Positions 24,398 to 33,026 of a DNA stretch of 64,000 nt are shown here, one piece after another. Below the pieces are notes generated by a model. It searched no databases. It saw only the letters and a list, made by a program, of their open reading frames with translations, and was not told the origin of the DNA. A program made the translations under genes and the position numbers. Every line of letters starts with the position of its first letter. Positions within the stretch are counted from its first letter, which is position 1. This stretch comes from CALDTK01 sp965215115 (GTDB lineage: Bacteria > Bacteroidota > Bacteroidia > Chitinophagales > Saprospiraceae): positions 3,596,001 through 3,660,000 of the forward strand of contig OZ244050.1 in the NCBI GenBank assembly GCA_965215115.1, given 5' to 3'.

Positions 24398-25528
24398 CTA
24401 CTGCACCGCCACCTGCTGCGTCGATACGCCCGCCGCGCCCACGGCACTCAGCACGTAACGTCCGGCCGGCAAACCCTCGCCGATCGAGTTGCCGAGGGTC
24501 GCCGGCACGCGCAGGAGGCGCCGACCGCTCATGTCGTAGACGTCGATGGTCGTCCCGGGGGCCAGGGTCCGCACGATCGTGAAGCCGCGACCGCCGGGCA
24601 CCACGTTGGGCGCGACGAAGTCGGCGGCGAGCGCCTGGTCGGCGTGACGACTCCCGCCCACCGAGATCACCTTCGAGTAGGCGTAGCTCCCGTCGAGGTC
24701 GATGCTGCGCAGGCGGTAGTACACCACGGCGTCCAGGGCCTCGGTGGCCAGCGCGAGGCTCTCGCCGTAGTCGCGCGCACCATGGCTCGTCCCGAGGGCG
24801 GGGACGTACGCGGTTTCGAAGAATCGCTCCCCGTCCAGCGAGCGCTCGAGACTGTAGCCCGCGAGGTCGACCTCCTGTGCGGCCGACCACGCCACCACGT
24901 CACGCCCGCTGATCCGTTCTGCCTTGAAGCTGGTCAGCGTGACGGGGGTAGGCGCGAGACTCTCGACGCGGAGCTGGATGTCGATGACCTCCGGGGTGAG
25001 GGTGGCGCAGCCGGCGCCGAGGGGGGTGATCGTGATCCGCACCGAGATCTGGGACCCGTCCGGGGCATTGGCGCCCAAAGGGTTCAGGGGCAGGGTGCTC
25101 GGCAACAGCGGCGATAGGCGGAACAGTCCGTCGCCCGGGCCGCAGGCCGGGACGTTGGCGGGGCGGTTCGGCGAGCTGCAGTCGTTGTCCGGCACGAGTG
25201 GAAAGCTGACGATGACCGGGGCGGCGGAGTTCGGGCCGAAGACCAGTTCGAGATTCCCGCCCGTCACCGTGCACCCGGTACCGTTGAGGAGGGCGGCGCC
25301 GTTGGACAGCGTGAGTTCGTCGTTCGGCCGAATCGAGAGCACAGTGCCGTTCGCCGGGGTCCCGACCGCCGAACCGGTCACGAAGGTCGTCGTGGTCGTC
25401 GCCGAGGGCCCGAGCGGTGGGTTGGTCAGCGTGATGTCGAGCGTCGAGGCCGTGACGCTGCCGGTTTGTGCCGTGAGGCTCGCGCTGGCCAAGAGCCCGA
25501 GCAGGGTGAAGAGTAGTGATGATTTCAT
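24398..25528 (-). CDS. Secreted T9SS cargo protein, paralogue 2
   Basis: 376 residues from the ATG at 25528 (MKSSLLFTLLGLLASASLTAQ, signal peptide). Same order as its neighbour: beta domain with Cys pairs (GTGCTVTGGNLELVFG, NVPACGPGDGLFRL), then PTPVTLTSFKAERISGRDVVAWSAAQEVDLAGYSLERS, then a T9SS domain (FVAPNVVPGGRGF to STQQVAVQ). The open frame extends far upstream through the antisense of pyruvate carboxylase, but the ATG with signal peptide is clear. Between the two paralogues (24121-24397) I see a GCGGCG/CGCCGC hairpin at 24350-24366 and no gene. Confidence 0.8.
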   Translation of the reverse strand: MKSSLLFTLLGLLASASLTAQTGSVTASTLDITLTNPPLGPSATTTTTFVTGSAVGTPANGTVLSIRPNDELTLSNGAALLNGTGCTVTGGNLELVFGPNSAAPVIVSFPLVPDNDCSSPNRPANVPACGPGDGLFRLSPLLPSTLPLNPLGANAPDGSQISVRITITPLGAGCATLTPEVIDIQLRVESLAPTPVTLTSFKAERISGRDVVAWSAAQEVDLAGYSLERSLDGERFFETAYVPALGTSHGARDYGESLALATEALDAVVYYRLRSIDLDGSYAYSKVISVGGSRHADQALAADFVAPNVVPGGRGFTIVRTLAPGTTIDVYDMSGRRLLRVPATLGNSIGEGLPAGRYVLSAVGAAGVSTQQVAVQ

Positions 25529-25683
25529 GAGTGTGTGTTTTGGTGAGATTTTTCGAGAGTAAGGTACTACAAAGATGGTACGCGACAAATCCGCACTTCG
25601 CGTCGAGAATCCTGCCCGATCTACCCGTCGCCCACCGGTACGGGGACACCCCGCCCGGCGCTGGCGCGGTCGAGCGTCCACAC

Positions 25684-25691
25684 TACCTTCC
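25684..25691 (+). promoter_or_regulatory. Promoter -7 box abutting pyruvate carboxylase
   Basis: TACCTTCC, 5 nt before the ATG at 25697; predicts a leaderless mRNA. Confidence 0.4.
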
Positions 25692-25696
25692 GCCCC

Positions 25697-28600
25697 ATGC
25701 CGACCCGCCCCTTCCGCAAACTCCTCGTCGCCAACCGCGGCGAGATCGCCATCCGCGTCCTGCGCGCCGCCTCCGAGCTCGACCTGCGCACCGTCGCCAT
25801 CTACACCCACGAGGACCGCTACTCGCTGCACCGCTACAAGGCCGACGAGAGCTACCGGATCGGCGCCGCCGACGAGCCCCTCAAGCCCTACCTCGACGTT
25901 GAGGCCATTATAGCTTGCGCCAAAACCTGCGGCGCCGAGGCCATCCACCCCGGCTACGGTTTCCTGAGCGAGAGCCTCGAGTTCGCGACGCGCTGCCGCG
26001 AGGAAGACCTCGTGTTCATCGGTCCGAGCCCGGAGTCGATGGCGCAGATGGGCGACAAGCGCATGACGAAGGAACTGGCCCGCCGCTGTGAGGTCCCCGT
26101 CATCGAGAGCTACGAGGGCGACCTCTCCGACGCCGCCGTCCGCCGCGCCGAGGCCGAGCGCATCGGCTACCCCATCATGGTCAAGGCCGCCGCCGGGGGC
26201 GGGGGCCGGGGCATGCGCGTGGTGCGGACGCCCGAAGGCCTCGACGCCGCCTACGAGGAGGCGTCGAGTGAGGCCCTGCGCGCCTTCGGGGACGGCAGCA
26301 TCTTCCTGGAGCGTTTTGTCGAAAGACCCAAACACATCGAGGTCCAGCTCCTCGGCGACACCTACGGCAACCTCGTCCACCTCTACGAGCGCGACTGCTC
26401 CGTGCAGCGCCGCTTCCAGAAGGTCGTCGAGGTGGCGCCCTGCACGACGCTCCCGGAGTTCGTCAAGAAAAAACTCTACGACTACGCCCTGCGGCTCGGG
26501 CGCGAGGCCGGGTACTCCTGCGCCGGCACGGCCGAGTTCCTCGTCGACCCGCAGTACAACGTGTTCTTCATCGAGGTCAACCCGCGTATCCAGGTCGAGC
26601 ACACCATCACGGAGGTCGTCACCGGGATCGACATCGTGCGCTCCCAGTTGCTCATCTGCCAGGGGTACCGCCTCACCGACGACGCCCTGCGGATCAGCTC
26701 CCAGGAGGCCATCCCCCTCACGGGCGTCGCGATCCAGTGCCGCGTCACCACCGAGGACCCGGCCAACGACTTCCGCCCCGACTACGGTACGCTCACGGCC
26801 TACCGCTCGGCGTCGGGCTTCGGGATCCGCCTCGACGCCGGGTCGGCCTACCCCGGCGCGGTCATCAGTCCCTTTTTCGACTCCCTGCTCGTCAAGGTCA
26901 CCGCCAGCGGGCGCGACCTCACCGGCGCCGCCCAGCGCCTCCACCGCGCCCTGCGGGAGTTCCGCGTGCGCGGCGTCAAGACCAACGCCGACTTCCTGCT
27001 CAACCTCCTGCGCGATCCGGACTTCCTGCGCGGCGACTACACCGTCGACTACCTCACCGAGCACCCGGAGCTCTTCGAACTGCCCGTGCGCCGCGACCGC
27101 GCCACGAAGGCCCTCAAGTACCTCGCCCACACCATCGTCAACGGCAACCCGCAGGTCAAGGGCCGGGAGTTGAAGGCGTGGAGGGCCCCGACGGTGCCAC
27201 ACGGATCGGACGCAATAGACGCAAGGTCTACGCGAGGTTCGCAAAGCGCCAGGCGCGACGACGGCACTGCCCCCGCGGACCTTGCGCAACCATCGCGTCT
27301 GTTGCGCACCATCCTCCTGGAGGACGGCCCGGAGGCTTTCGCCAAAACCGTCAAGGACGACCGCCGCATCTTCTACACCGATACCACCTTCCGCGACGCG
27401 CACCAGTCCCTGCTCGCGACGCGGATGCGGACCAAGGACATGCTCGACGTCGCGGCCGCCTACGACCGCGACCACGGCGCCGATCTGTTCAGCCTCGAGA
27501 TGTGGGGCGGGGCCACCTTCGACGTGTGTCTGCGCTTCCTGCGCGAAGACCCCTGGGAGCGGCTCCAGCTCCTGCGCGCGGCCATGCCGACGGTGCCGTT
27601 CCAGATGCTGCTCCGCGGCTCGAACGGCGTCGGCTACAAGGCCTACCCCGACAACCTCGTCGAGGCCTTCACCGTCGAGGCCGCCAACCGCGGCATCGAC
27701 GTCTTCCGGATCTTCGACTCCCTCAACTGGGTCGACAACCTCGCCCCGGCCATCCGGACCGTGCGCGAGCGCACCGGCGCCGTGGCCGAGGCCTGCCTGT
27801 GCTACACGGGCGACCTGAGCGACCCCGCCGAGGACAAGTACACCCTCCAGTACTACCTCGACCTCGCCCGCCGCCTCGAGGACGCCGGGGCCCACATGCT
27901 GTGCATCAAGGACATGGCCGGCTTGCTCAAGCCGCGTGCCGCCGGCCTGCTCATCCCCGCCCTCAAGGAGGTGGTCGCGCTGCCCATCCACCTCCACACC
28001 CACGATACGTCCAGCATCCAGGCGGCTACCTACCTGCGGGCCGTCGAGGCCGGGGTCGACGTCATCGACTGCGCCCTGGCGAGCATGTCGGGGCTCACGT
28101 CCCAGCCCAACCTCAACTCCGTGGTCGCGATGCTGCAGGATACCGAGCGCGAGCGCGAGATCGACCTGCCGTCCCTCAACCGCCACGCCCAGTACTGGGA
28201 GGCCGTCCGTACCTACTACAGCCCCTTCGAGACCGAGTTGCGCGCCGGGACGGCCGAGGTCTACGACACCGAGATTCCCGGCGGGCAGTGGTCCAACCTA
28301 CGTCCGCAGGCCCGGGGCCTCGGGCTCGAGGGGCGCTTCGAGGAGGTCAAGGACAACTACGCCACCGCCGACCGCGCCCTCGGGCACCTCATCAAGGTGA
28401 CGCCGAGCTCCAAGGTCGTTGGCGACCTGGCGCTCTTCATGACGAGCAACGACCTCACGGCGGCCGATCTCACGCGGGGCGACCTTCAGCTCAGCTGGCC
28501 CGACAGCGTCCGCCAGCTCATGCGCGGGGACCTCGGCCAGGCCCCCGGCGGCTTCCCGGAGGATTTGCAGCGCGCGGTCCTGCAGGGGGAGGAGCCCTAC

Positions 28601-29308
28601 ACCGACCGTCCGAACGCTCACCTCGAGCCCATCGACTGGGTCGCCGAGGCGGAGGCTTTCGCCAAAACCTACCCCGAGTACGCCGGCCTGGTGTCGCAGC
28701 AATCCGGGGGCTTCGGCGCGGGCAAGCTCAAGACCGACACCGAGGCCGACGTGAGGGCCGCCGCCGAAACCCTCGGGAAGACGCCCTCGACCGATCTGCT
28801 GTCGCACCTGCTGTACCCCGAGGTCTTCGCCGAGTACGTGGCCTTCCGCCGCGAGTACGGCACCGTGCTCCCGATCCCGACGACGGCCTTCTTCTACGGC
28901 CTCGAGCCGAGCGACGAGATCGACATCGAACTCGAGCGCGGCAAGATCATCAACGTCCGCTACCTGAGCCGCACGGTGCCGAGTGAGACCGGGGAGGTCC
29001 TGGTGCTGTTCCGGCTCAACGGCCAGACCCGCACCGAGGTCGCGCAGGACCTGAGTGCCAACGTCGAGGTGGTCCGCAACCGCCGCGCCGAGGGCAGCAA
29101 ACAGGTAGGTGCCCCGCTGCAGGGGGCCATCAGCCGCATCCTCGTCGAGGTCGGCCAGGAGGTCGAGGCCGGCGCGCCGCTCTTCGTCCTGGAGGCCATG
29201 AAGATGGAGTCGACCGTCACCGCGCCCGGGGCAGGCACCGTCAAGGAGGTGGCCCTAAAAGCCAAGGCCCTCGTCCAGACCGGAGACCTGGTGATAGCGC
29301 TAGAGTAA
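25697..29308 (+). CDS. pyc: Pyruvate carboxylase
   Basis: A 1203-residue biotin enzyme that makes oxaloacetate from pyruvate and bicarbonate, refilling the TCA cycle. Biotin carboxylase domain first (RKLLVANRGEIAIRVLRAA; ATP-grasp loop KAAAGGGGRGMRVV; EVNPRIQVEHTITE), then the carboxyltransferase domain (FYTDTTFRDAHQSLLATR, metal-site HLHTHDTSS, catalytic Lys in CIKDMAGLLKP), an allosteric region, and the biotinyl domain with Lys in VLEAMKMES near residue 1170. The linker between the first two domains (about 495-540) is longer than usual and compositionally odd. Three clear motif copies lie inside (26314, 27334, 28654) plus a wobble copy at 25912. Confidence 0.97.
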   Translation: MPTRPFRKLLVANRGEIAIRVLRAASELDLRTVAIYTHEDRYSLHRYKADESYRIGAADEPLKPYLDVEAIIACAKTCGAEAIHPGYGFLSESLEFATRCREEDLVFIGPSPESMAQMGDKRMTKELARRCEVPVIESYEGDLSDAAVRRAEAERIGYPIMVKAAAGGGGRGMRVVRTPEGLDAAYEEASSEALRAFGDGSIFLERFVERPKHIEVQLLGDTYGNLVHLYERDCSVQRRFQKVVEVAPCTTLPEFVKKKLYDYALRLGREAGYSCAGTAEFLVDPQYNVFFIEVNPRIQVEHTITEVVTGIDIVRSQLLICQGYRLTDDALRISSQEAIPLTGVAIQCRVTTEDPANDFRPDYGTLTAYRSASGFGIRLDAGSAYPGAVISPFFDSLLVKVTASGRDLTGAAQRLHRALREFRVRGVKTNADFLLNLLRDPDFLRGDYTVDYLTEHPELFELPVRRDRATKALKYLAHTIVNGNPQVKGRELKAWRAPTVPHGSDAIDARSTRGSQSARRDDGTAPADLAQPSRLLRTILLEDGPEAFAKTVKDDRRIFYTDTTFRDAHQSLLATRMRTKDMLDVAAAYDRDHGADLFSLEMWGGATFDVCLRFLREDPWERLQLLRAAMPTVPFQMLLRGSNGVGYKAYPDNLVEAFTVEAANRGIDVFRIFDSLNWVDNLAPAIRTVRERTGAVAEACLCYTGDLSDPAEDKYTLQYYLDLARRLEDAGAHMLCIKDMAGLLKPRAAGLLIPALKEVVALPIHLHTHDTSSIQAATYLRAVEAGVDVIDCALASMSGLTSQPNLNSVVAMLQDTEREREIDLPSLNRHAQYWEAVRTYYSPFETELRAGTAEVYDTEIPGGQWSNLRPQARGLGLEGRFEEVKDNYATADRALGHLIKVTPSSKVVGDLALFMTSNDLTAADLTRGDLQLSWPDSVRQLMRGDLGQAPGGFPEDLQRAVLQGEEPYTDRPNAHLEPIDWVAEAEAFAKTYPEYAGLVSQQSGGFGAGKLKTDTEADVRAAAETLGKTPSTDLLSHLLYPEVFAEYVAFRREYGTVLPIPTTAFFYGLEPSDEIDIELERGKIINVRYLSRTVPSETGEVLVLFRLNGQTRTEVAQDLSANVEVVRNRRAEGSKQVGAPLQGAISRILVEVGQEVEAGAPLFVLEAMKMESTVTAPGAGTVKEVALKAKALVQTGDLVIALE
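26314..26327 (+). repeat. TTTT-hairpin motif, stem exchanged to GTC/GAC
   Basis: TTTTGTCGAAAGAC, loop GAAA, sense strand of pyc (encodes RFVERP). The middle stem pair is changed on both sides. Confidence 0.8.
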
Positions 29309-29454
29309 CGGCCGCCCAGGAGTCGCGGCGAGCGTCGAGGGTAACACTTACGGGCTCACTGTTTTGTCCCAAAAAACACCGCTAGCTATCCCATTGACAC
29401 TGCTGCGGGGCGCGCGTGTTGCAAGGCTAACCTATCATATCACAAAGCCACAGC

Positions 29455-29514
29455 GGCACCCAGGCACCCAGCACCCAGGCACCCAGGCACCCAAGCACCC
29501 AGGCACCCAGGCAC
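29455..29514 (+). repeat. Short tandem repeat of about 8 bp
   Basis: About seven or eight units of CAGGCACC, some one base short, between the convergent pyc and carboxylase genes. The rest of 29309-29532 holds no gene that I can see. Confidence 0.8.
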
Positions 29515-29532
29515 ATAAGAAGCCCGCCCCCG

Positions 29533-31152
29533 CTACGTCTGTATCACCCCGACGTTAAACGGCTCGATCACGCCGTGGTCCGCGGCCTCGATGCACTGGC
29601 TTACGTAGGCGCGCGTCTCCGCCGGGTCGATGATCTCGTCGACCCACAACCTGGCCGCCGCGTAGATCGGCTCGGTCTGCGCGTCGTAGCGCGCGGCAAT
29701 CCTGTCGAGCATCGCCGCTTGCTCCTCCTCGGAGAGCTCCTCCCGCGCGGACGCCATCTCGATCTGCAGCAGGACCTTCGCCGCCTGCGACCCGCCCATC
29801 ACCGCGATGCGCGCCGTCGGCCAGGCCGCGATGAAGCGCGGGTCGTACGCCTTGCCGCACATCGCGTAGTTGCCCGCCCCGTAGCTGTTACCCATCACGA
29901 CGGTGATCTTCGGGACGGTGCTGTTCGACACGGCGTTGACGAGCTTGGCGCCGTCCTTGATGATGCCGCCGTGCTCGGAGCGACTCCCGACCATGAAGCC
30001 GGTTACGTCGTGGAGGAACAACAGCGGTATGCGCTTCTGATTGCAGTTCATCACGAAGCGCGCCGCCTTGTCGGCCGAGTCCGAGTAGATCACCCCGCCG
30101 AACTGCATCTCGCCCGTGGCCGTGCGGACGATCTCGCGGTTGTTGGCCACGATCCCGACGCTCCACCCGTCGACGCGGGCGTAGCCGCACAGCATCGTCC
30201 GACCGTAGTCCGCCTTGTACTCCGTCCAGGTGTCGGCGTCGACGATGCACTCGATGATCCCGAGGGTGGGGTAGGGCTTGTTGCGCGCATCCGGGAAGCG
30301 CCCGTAGATCGACTCGACCGGCACGGCCGGTTTTGCGGAAGCGGACCTATTCAGACCCGCCCGCGGGCGCTCGCCGAGCTTGTCTACCAGGTCGCGGATC
30401 GTCGCCAGGCAGGTCGCGTCATCGGCGCACTTGTAGTCCACCACGCCGCTGATCGAGGTGTGCGTCGTGGCCCCGCCGAGGGTTTCCTGGTCGACGTCCT
30501 CCCCGACGGCCGCCCGCACGAGGTACGGGCCGGCCAAAAAGATCGACCCGGTGCCTTCGACGATGAGGCTCTCGTCCGACATGATCGGCAGGTAGGCCCC
30601 GCCCGCGACGCAACTCCCCATGATGGCCGCGATCTGCGGCACCCCCATGCTCGAGAGCCGGGCGTTGTTGCGGAACATGCGCCCGAAGTGCTCCTTGTCG
30701 GCGAAGATCTCGTCCTGCAGCGGGAGGTAGACCCCGGCGGAGTCGACGAGGTAGATGATCGGGAGGCGATTCTCCATCGCGATCTCCTGGGCGCGCAGGT
30801 TCTTCTTGCCCGTGATCGGGAACCAGGCCCCCGCCTTGACCGTCGCGTCGTTGGCGACGATGACGCAGGTGCGCCCGCACACCGGCGCCATCACTACCAC
30901 CACGCCGCCGGCCGGGCACCCGCCGTGCTCGGCGTACATGCCCGCCCCGGCGAAGACCCCGATTTCGCGCACGGCGGCGCCCGGGTCTACCAACGCAACG
31001 ACGCGCTCGCGGGCCGTCATCTTGCCCTTCGCGTGTTGCCTGGCGACCTTCGCCTTGCCGCCGCCCTGCTCCAGGACCTGCGCCTGTCGCTGGATCCGGG
31101 CGAAGGCGAGCTTGTTCGCGTCTTCGTTGATGGCTGCGGTGAGGGTTTGCAT
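29533..31152 (-). CDS. Acyl-CoA carboxylase carboxyltransferase subunit (methylcrotonyl-CoA type)
   Basis: 539 residues, the usual length for the beta subunit of propionyl-/methylcrotonyl-CoA carboxylases, which moves CO2 from biotin to an acyl-CoA. N-terminal half: KMTARERVVALVDPG, then GGCPAGGVVVV, DATVKAGAWFPITGKKNLRAQEIA and the acyl-CoA site VDSAGVYLPLQDEIF, which favours the methylcrotonyl type. C-terminal half: PLLFLHDVTGFMVGSRSEHGGIIKDGAKLV and GNSYGAGNYAMCGKAYDPRF. The biotin-carrying alpha subunit is not next to it. A shortened motif copy lies at 30331. Confidence 0.9.
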   Translation of the reverse strand: MQTLTAAINEDANKLAFARIQRQAQVLEQGGGKAKVARQHAKGKMTARERVVALVDPGAAVREIGVFAGAGMYAEHGGCPAGGVVVVMAPVCGRTCVIVANDATVKAGAWFPITGKKNLRAQEIAMENRLPIIYLVDSAGVYLPLQDEIFADKEHFGRMFRNNARLSSMGVPQIAAIMGSCVAGGAYLPIMSDESLIVEGTGSIFLAGPYLVRAAVGEDVDQETLGGATTHTSISGVVDYKCADDATCLATIRDLVDKLGERPRAGLNRSASAKPAVPVESIYGRFPDARNKPYPTLGIIECIVDADTWTEYKADYGRTMLCGYARVDGWSVGIVANNREIVRTATGEMQFGGVIYSDSADKAARFVMNCNQKRIPLLFLHDVTGFMVGSRSEHGGIIKDGAKLVNAVSNSTVPKITVVMGNSYGAGNYAMCGKAYDPRFIAAWPTARIAVMGGSQAAKVLLQIEMASAREELSEEEQAAMLDRIAARYDAQTEPIYAAARLWVDEIIDPAETRAYVSQCIEAADHGVIEPFNVGVIQT

Positions 31153-31156
31153 GCGG

Positions 31157-31164
31157 CAAATATG
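31157..31164 (-). promoter_or_regulatory. Promoter -7-like box abutting the carboxylase gene start
   Basis: CATATTTG on the minus strand, 4 nt before the ATG at 31152; one mismatch to TAnnTTTG. Confidence 0.45.
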
Positions 31165-31185
31165 CGCCGCGCGCCCGCCCCCGCC

Positions 31186-32622
31186 CTAGCGCTTGAAGGC
31201 GTAGTAGTACTCGCCGCTGAAATTTGCGTAGTAGCCCTCGAGCAGGATGTCCTCCCCGACGGCCGTCCCCTCGACCACCTTCGCGAACTCGCTGAGGTTC
31301 TCGACCCGCTGTCGGTTGACCTTCGTGATGATGTACTCCGGGTCCATGCGCGTGCGATCGATGCGGGACCCGAGGTAGATCGAGACCACCTTCACGCCGG
31401 AGGTCGGGAGCGTGGCGACCTCCTCGGCGTTGAAGTCCCGCAGCTCGAAGCCGAGTTCGCGCAGGAGAGCCTGGTGCTTGTTGCCGGCGTTGCTCACGAG
31501 GTCGACGGCGTCCTTGAGGGTCACGCGCACCGTACTCAGCCGGCCGTCGCGCACGTACCCGAGGCGGATCGTGGCCCCGGGGCGGAAGCGCCCGATGGTC
31601 TCCTTGAGGGCCGGGACGCCCCGGATGACGGCGTCCTCGATGCGGACGATCACGTCGCCGGCCGCGAGGCCCGCGTCGGCGGCGCCGGACTGTGGGTTGA
31701 CCTTCCGGACGTAGACCCCGTCCGCGGTCGGGAGCCCGAGGTCCTCGGCCAGGGAGTTGGTCACGTCCACGAGCTCGATCCCGAGGAGGGCGTGCTGCAC
31801 GGAGCCGAACTCGACGAGGTCGGCGACCACCTTCGCCGCGAGGCTGCTCGGCACCGCGAAGCTGTAGCCCTCGTAGCGCCCCGAGCGCGTGATGATGGCG
31901 GTGTTGATGCCCATGAGTTGCCCGCGCGTATTGACGAGGGCCCCGCCGGAGTTGCCGGGGTTGACGGCGGCGTCGGTCTGGATGAAGCTCTCGATCGAGT
32001 AGCTGTCGTCGAGGATGTCGATGCTGCGGCCCTTGGCGCTCACGATGCCGGCGGTCACGGTGCTGCGGAGTTCGAAGGGGTTGCCCACGGCCAGGACCCA
32101 CTCGCCGACGAAGAGGCTGTCGCTGTCGCCAAAACTCACGAACGGGAGGTCCTCGGCGTCGATCTTGATGAGGGCCAGGTCGGTGCTCGGGTCCCGCCCG
32201 ATGATCTCGGCCTCGTACTCGCGGCGGTCGTCGAGCGTCACCTCGATGTCGGTGCCGTCGGCGATGACGTGGTTGTTGGTGACGATCAGGCCGTCGGCCG
32301 AGATGATGACCCCCGAGCCGCTGCTCGCGTCGATGCGGCGCTCGCGGCTCCAGATGTCCTGGAGGCCGCCGCCGCTCAGGCTCTTGATGTTGACGACGGC
32401 CGGGGTCACGATGGCGGCCGCGTTGATGAAGTTCGGGTAGATCGCGGCGGCGGATACGGTCTCCCCGTCGGGCCTGTCGACCACGGGGAGTCGGTAGTTC
32501 GCGAGCTTCGCCGAGGGCGCCCCGCCGTCCGCGGAGCTCTCGCGCCGGAGGGTGGCGTACAGCCCCACCGCCAGCAGGGCGCTCGCGACGCAGAGGAGCA
32601 GTTGCTTGAGGGTGTTCGACAT
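31186..32622 (-). CDS. HtrA/DegP-type periplasmic serine protease
   Basis: 478 residues from the ATG at 32622 (MSNTLKQLLLCVASALLAVGLYATL, membrane anchor or signal). The protease domain shows the triad: His in IVTNNHVIADG, Asp in STDLALIKID, Ser in NPGNSGGALV (about residue 218). Two PDZ domains follow (GIELVDVTNSLAEDLG... and the second around FELRDFNAEEVATLP). Such enzymes degrade or refold damaged envelope proteins. It is divergent from a small membrane protein and dapF. The 25 codons upstream of 32622 are open but look non-coding. Confidence 0.94.
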   Translation of the reverse strand: MSNTLKQLLLCVASALLAVGLYATLRRESSADGGAPSAKLANYRLPVVDRPDGETVSAAAIYPNFINAAAIVTPAVVNIKSLSGGGLQDIWSRERRIDASSGSGVIISADGLIVTNNHVIADGTDIEVTLDDRREYEAEIIGRDPSTDLALIKIDAEDLPFVSFGDSDSLFVGEWVLAVGNPFELRSTVTAGIVSAKGRSIDILDDSYSIESFIQTDAAVNPGNSGGALVNTRGQLMGINTAIITRSGRYEGYSFAVPSSLAAKVVADLVEFGSVQHALLGIELVDVTNSLAEDLGLPTADGVYVRKVNPQSGAADAGLAAGDVIVRIEDAVIRGVPALKETIGRFRPGATIRLGYVRDGRLSTVRVTLKDAVDLVSNAGNKHQALLRELGFELRDFNAEEVATLPTSGVKVVSIYLGSRIDRTRMDPEYIITKVNRQRVENLSEFAKVVEGTAVGEDILLEGYYANFSGEYYYAFKR

Positions 32623-32813
32623 CGAGATTCGCGGGCTGGCGAGCGGGAGCTTGCGCGCAGGCGTGATGGCCCTTGCGCTGGGACGGCCGACGGGCAACGG
32701 GCCGACAGTCGCCCCGGAGAACGCCTATCTTCGCCGCCGGGTGGCCCCACCCCCCGGCGAAACTCGCCGCCGCCCCCCGGTACTACGCACCAACGCGCAA
32801 ACGGTTTCCGAAT

Positions 32814-33026
32814 ATGTGGCGCTACGACCCAGAGAATCCCAACGAGTATATCGGCAACATTTGGGGTTGGAAGTTTTCGGCCTTCGGGGCCGCGCTGCTC
32901 ATCGGACTGTTCGTCCTCGCGCTCGCGACCTCGCACAGTCGTGGGCTCAGCTTCTGGGACGCTGTGCGGGATGTCTCGCCCGCGCAGGACACGTCCCTGC
33001 AGCACCCGCTACAGCGCACGCGATGA
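32814..33026 (+). CDS. Small single-span membrane protein
   Basis: 70 residues from the ATG at 32814: MWRYDPENPNEYIGNIWGW, one transmembrane helix (FSAFGAALLIGLFVLALAT, about 22-40), then a polar tail. Its stop overlaps the dapF start as ATGA, so the two are probably co-translated. No known family recognised. A TATCTTCG box lies at 32726-32733. Confidence 0.6.
   Translation: MWRYDPENPNEYIGNIWGWKFSAFGAALLIGLFVLALATSHSRGLSFWDAVRDVSPAQDTSLQHPLQRTR

Noticed and set aside
25529..28186. Upstream extension of the second T9SS paralogue to 1262 codons
   Set aside because: The extension is antisense to pyruvate carboxylase; the real start is the ATG with signal peptide at 25528.
32119..32134. AAAAC-bearing near-match in the HtrA gene
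   Set aside because: Loop GACA and a mismatched stem; too degenerate to count.
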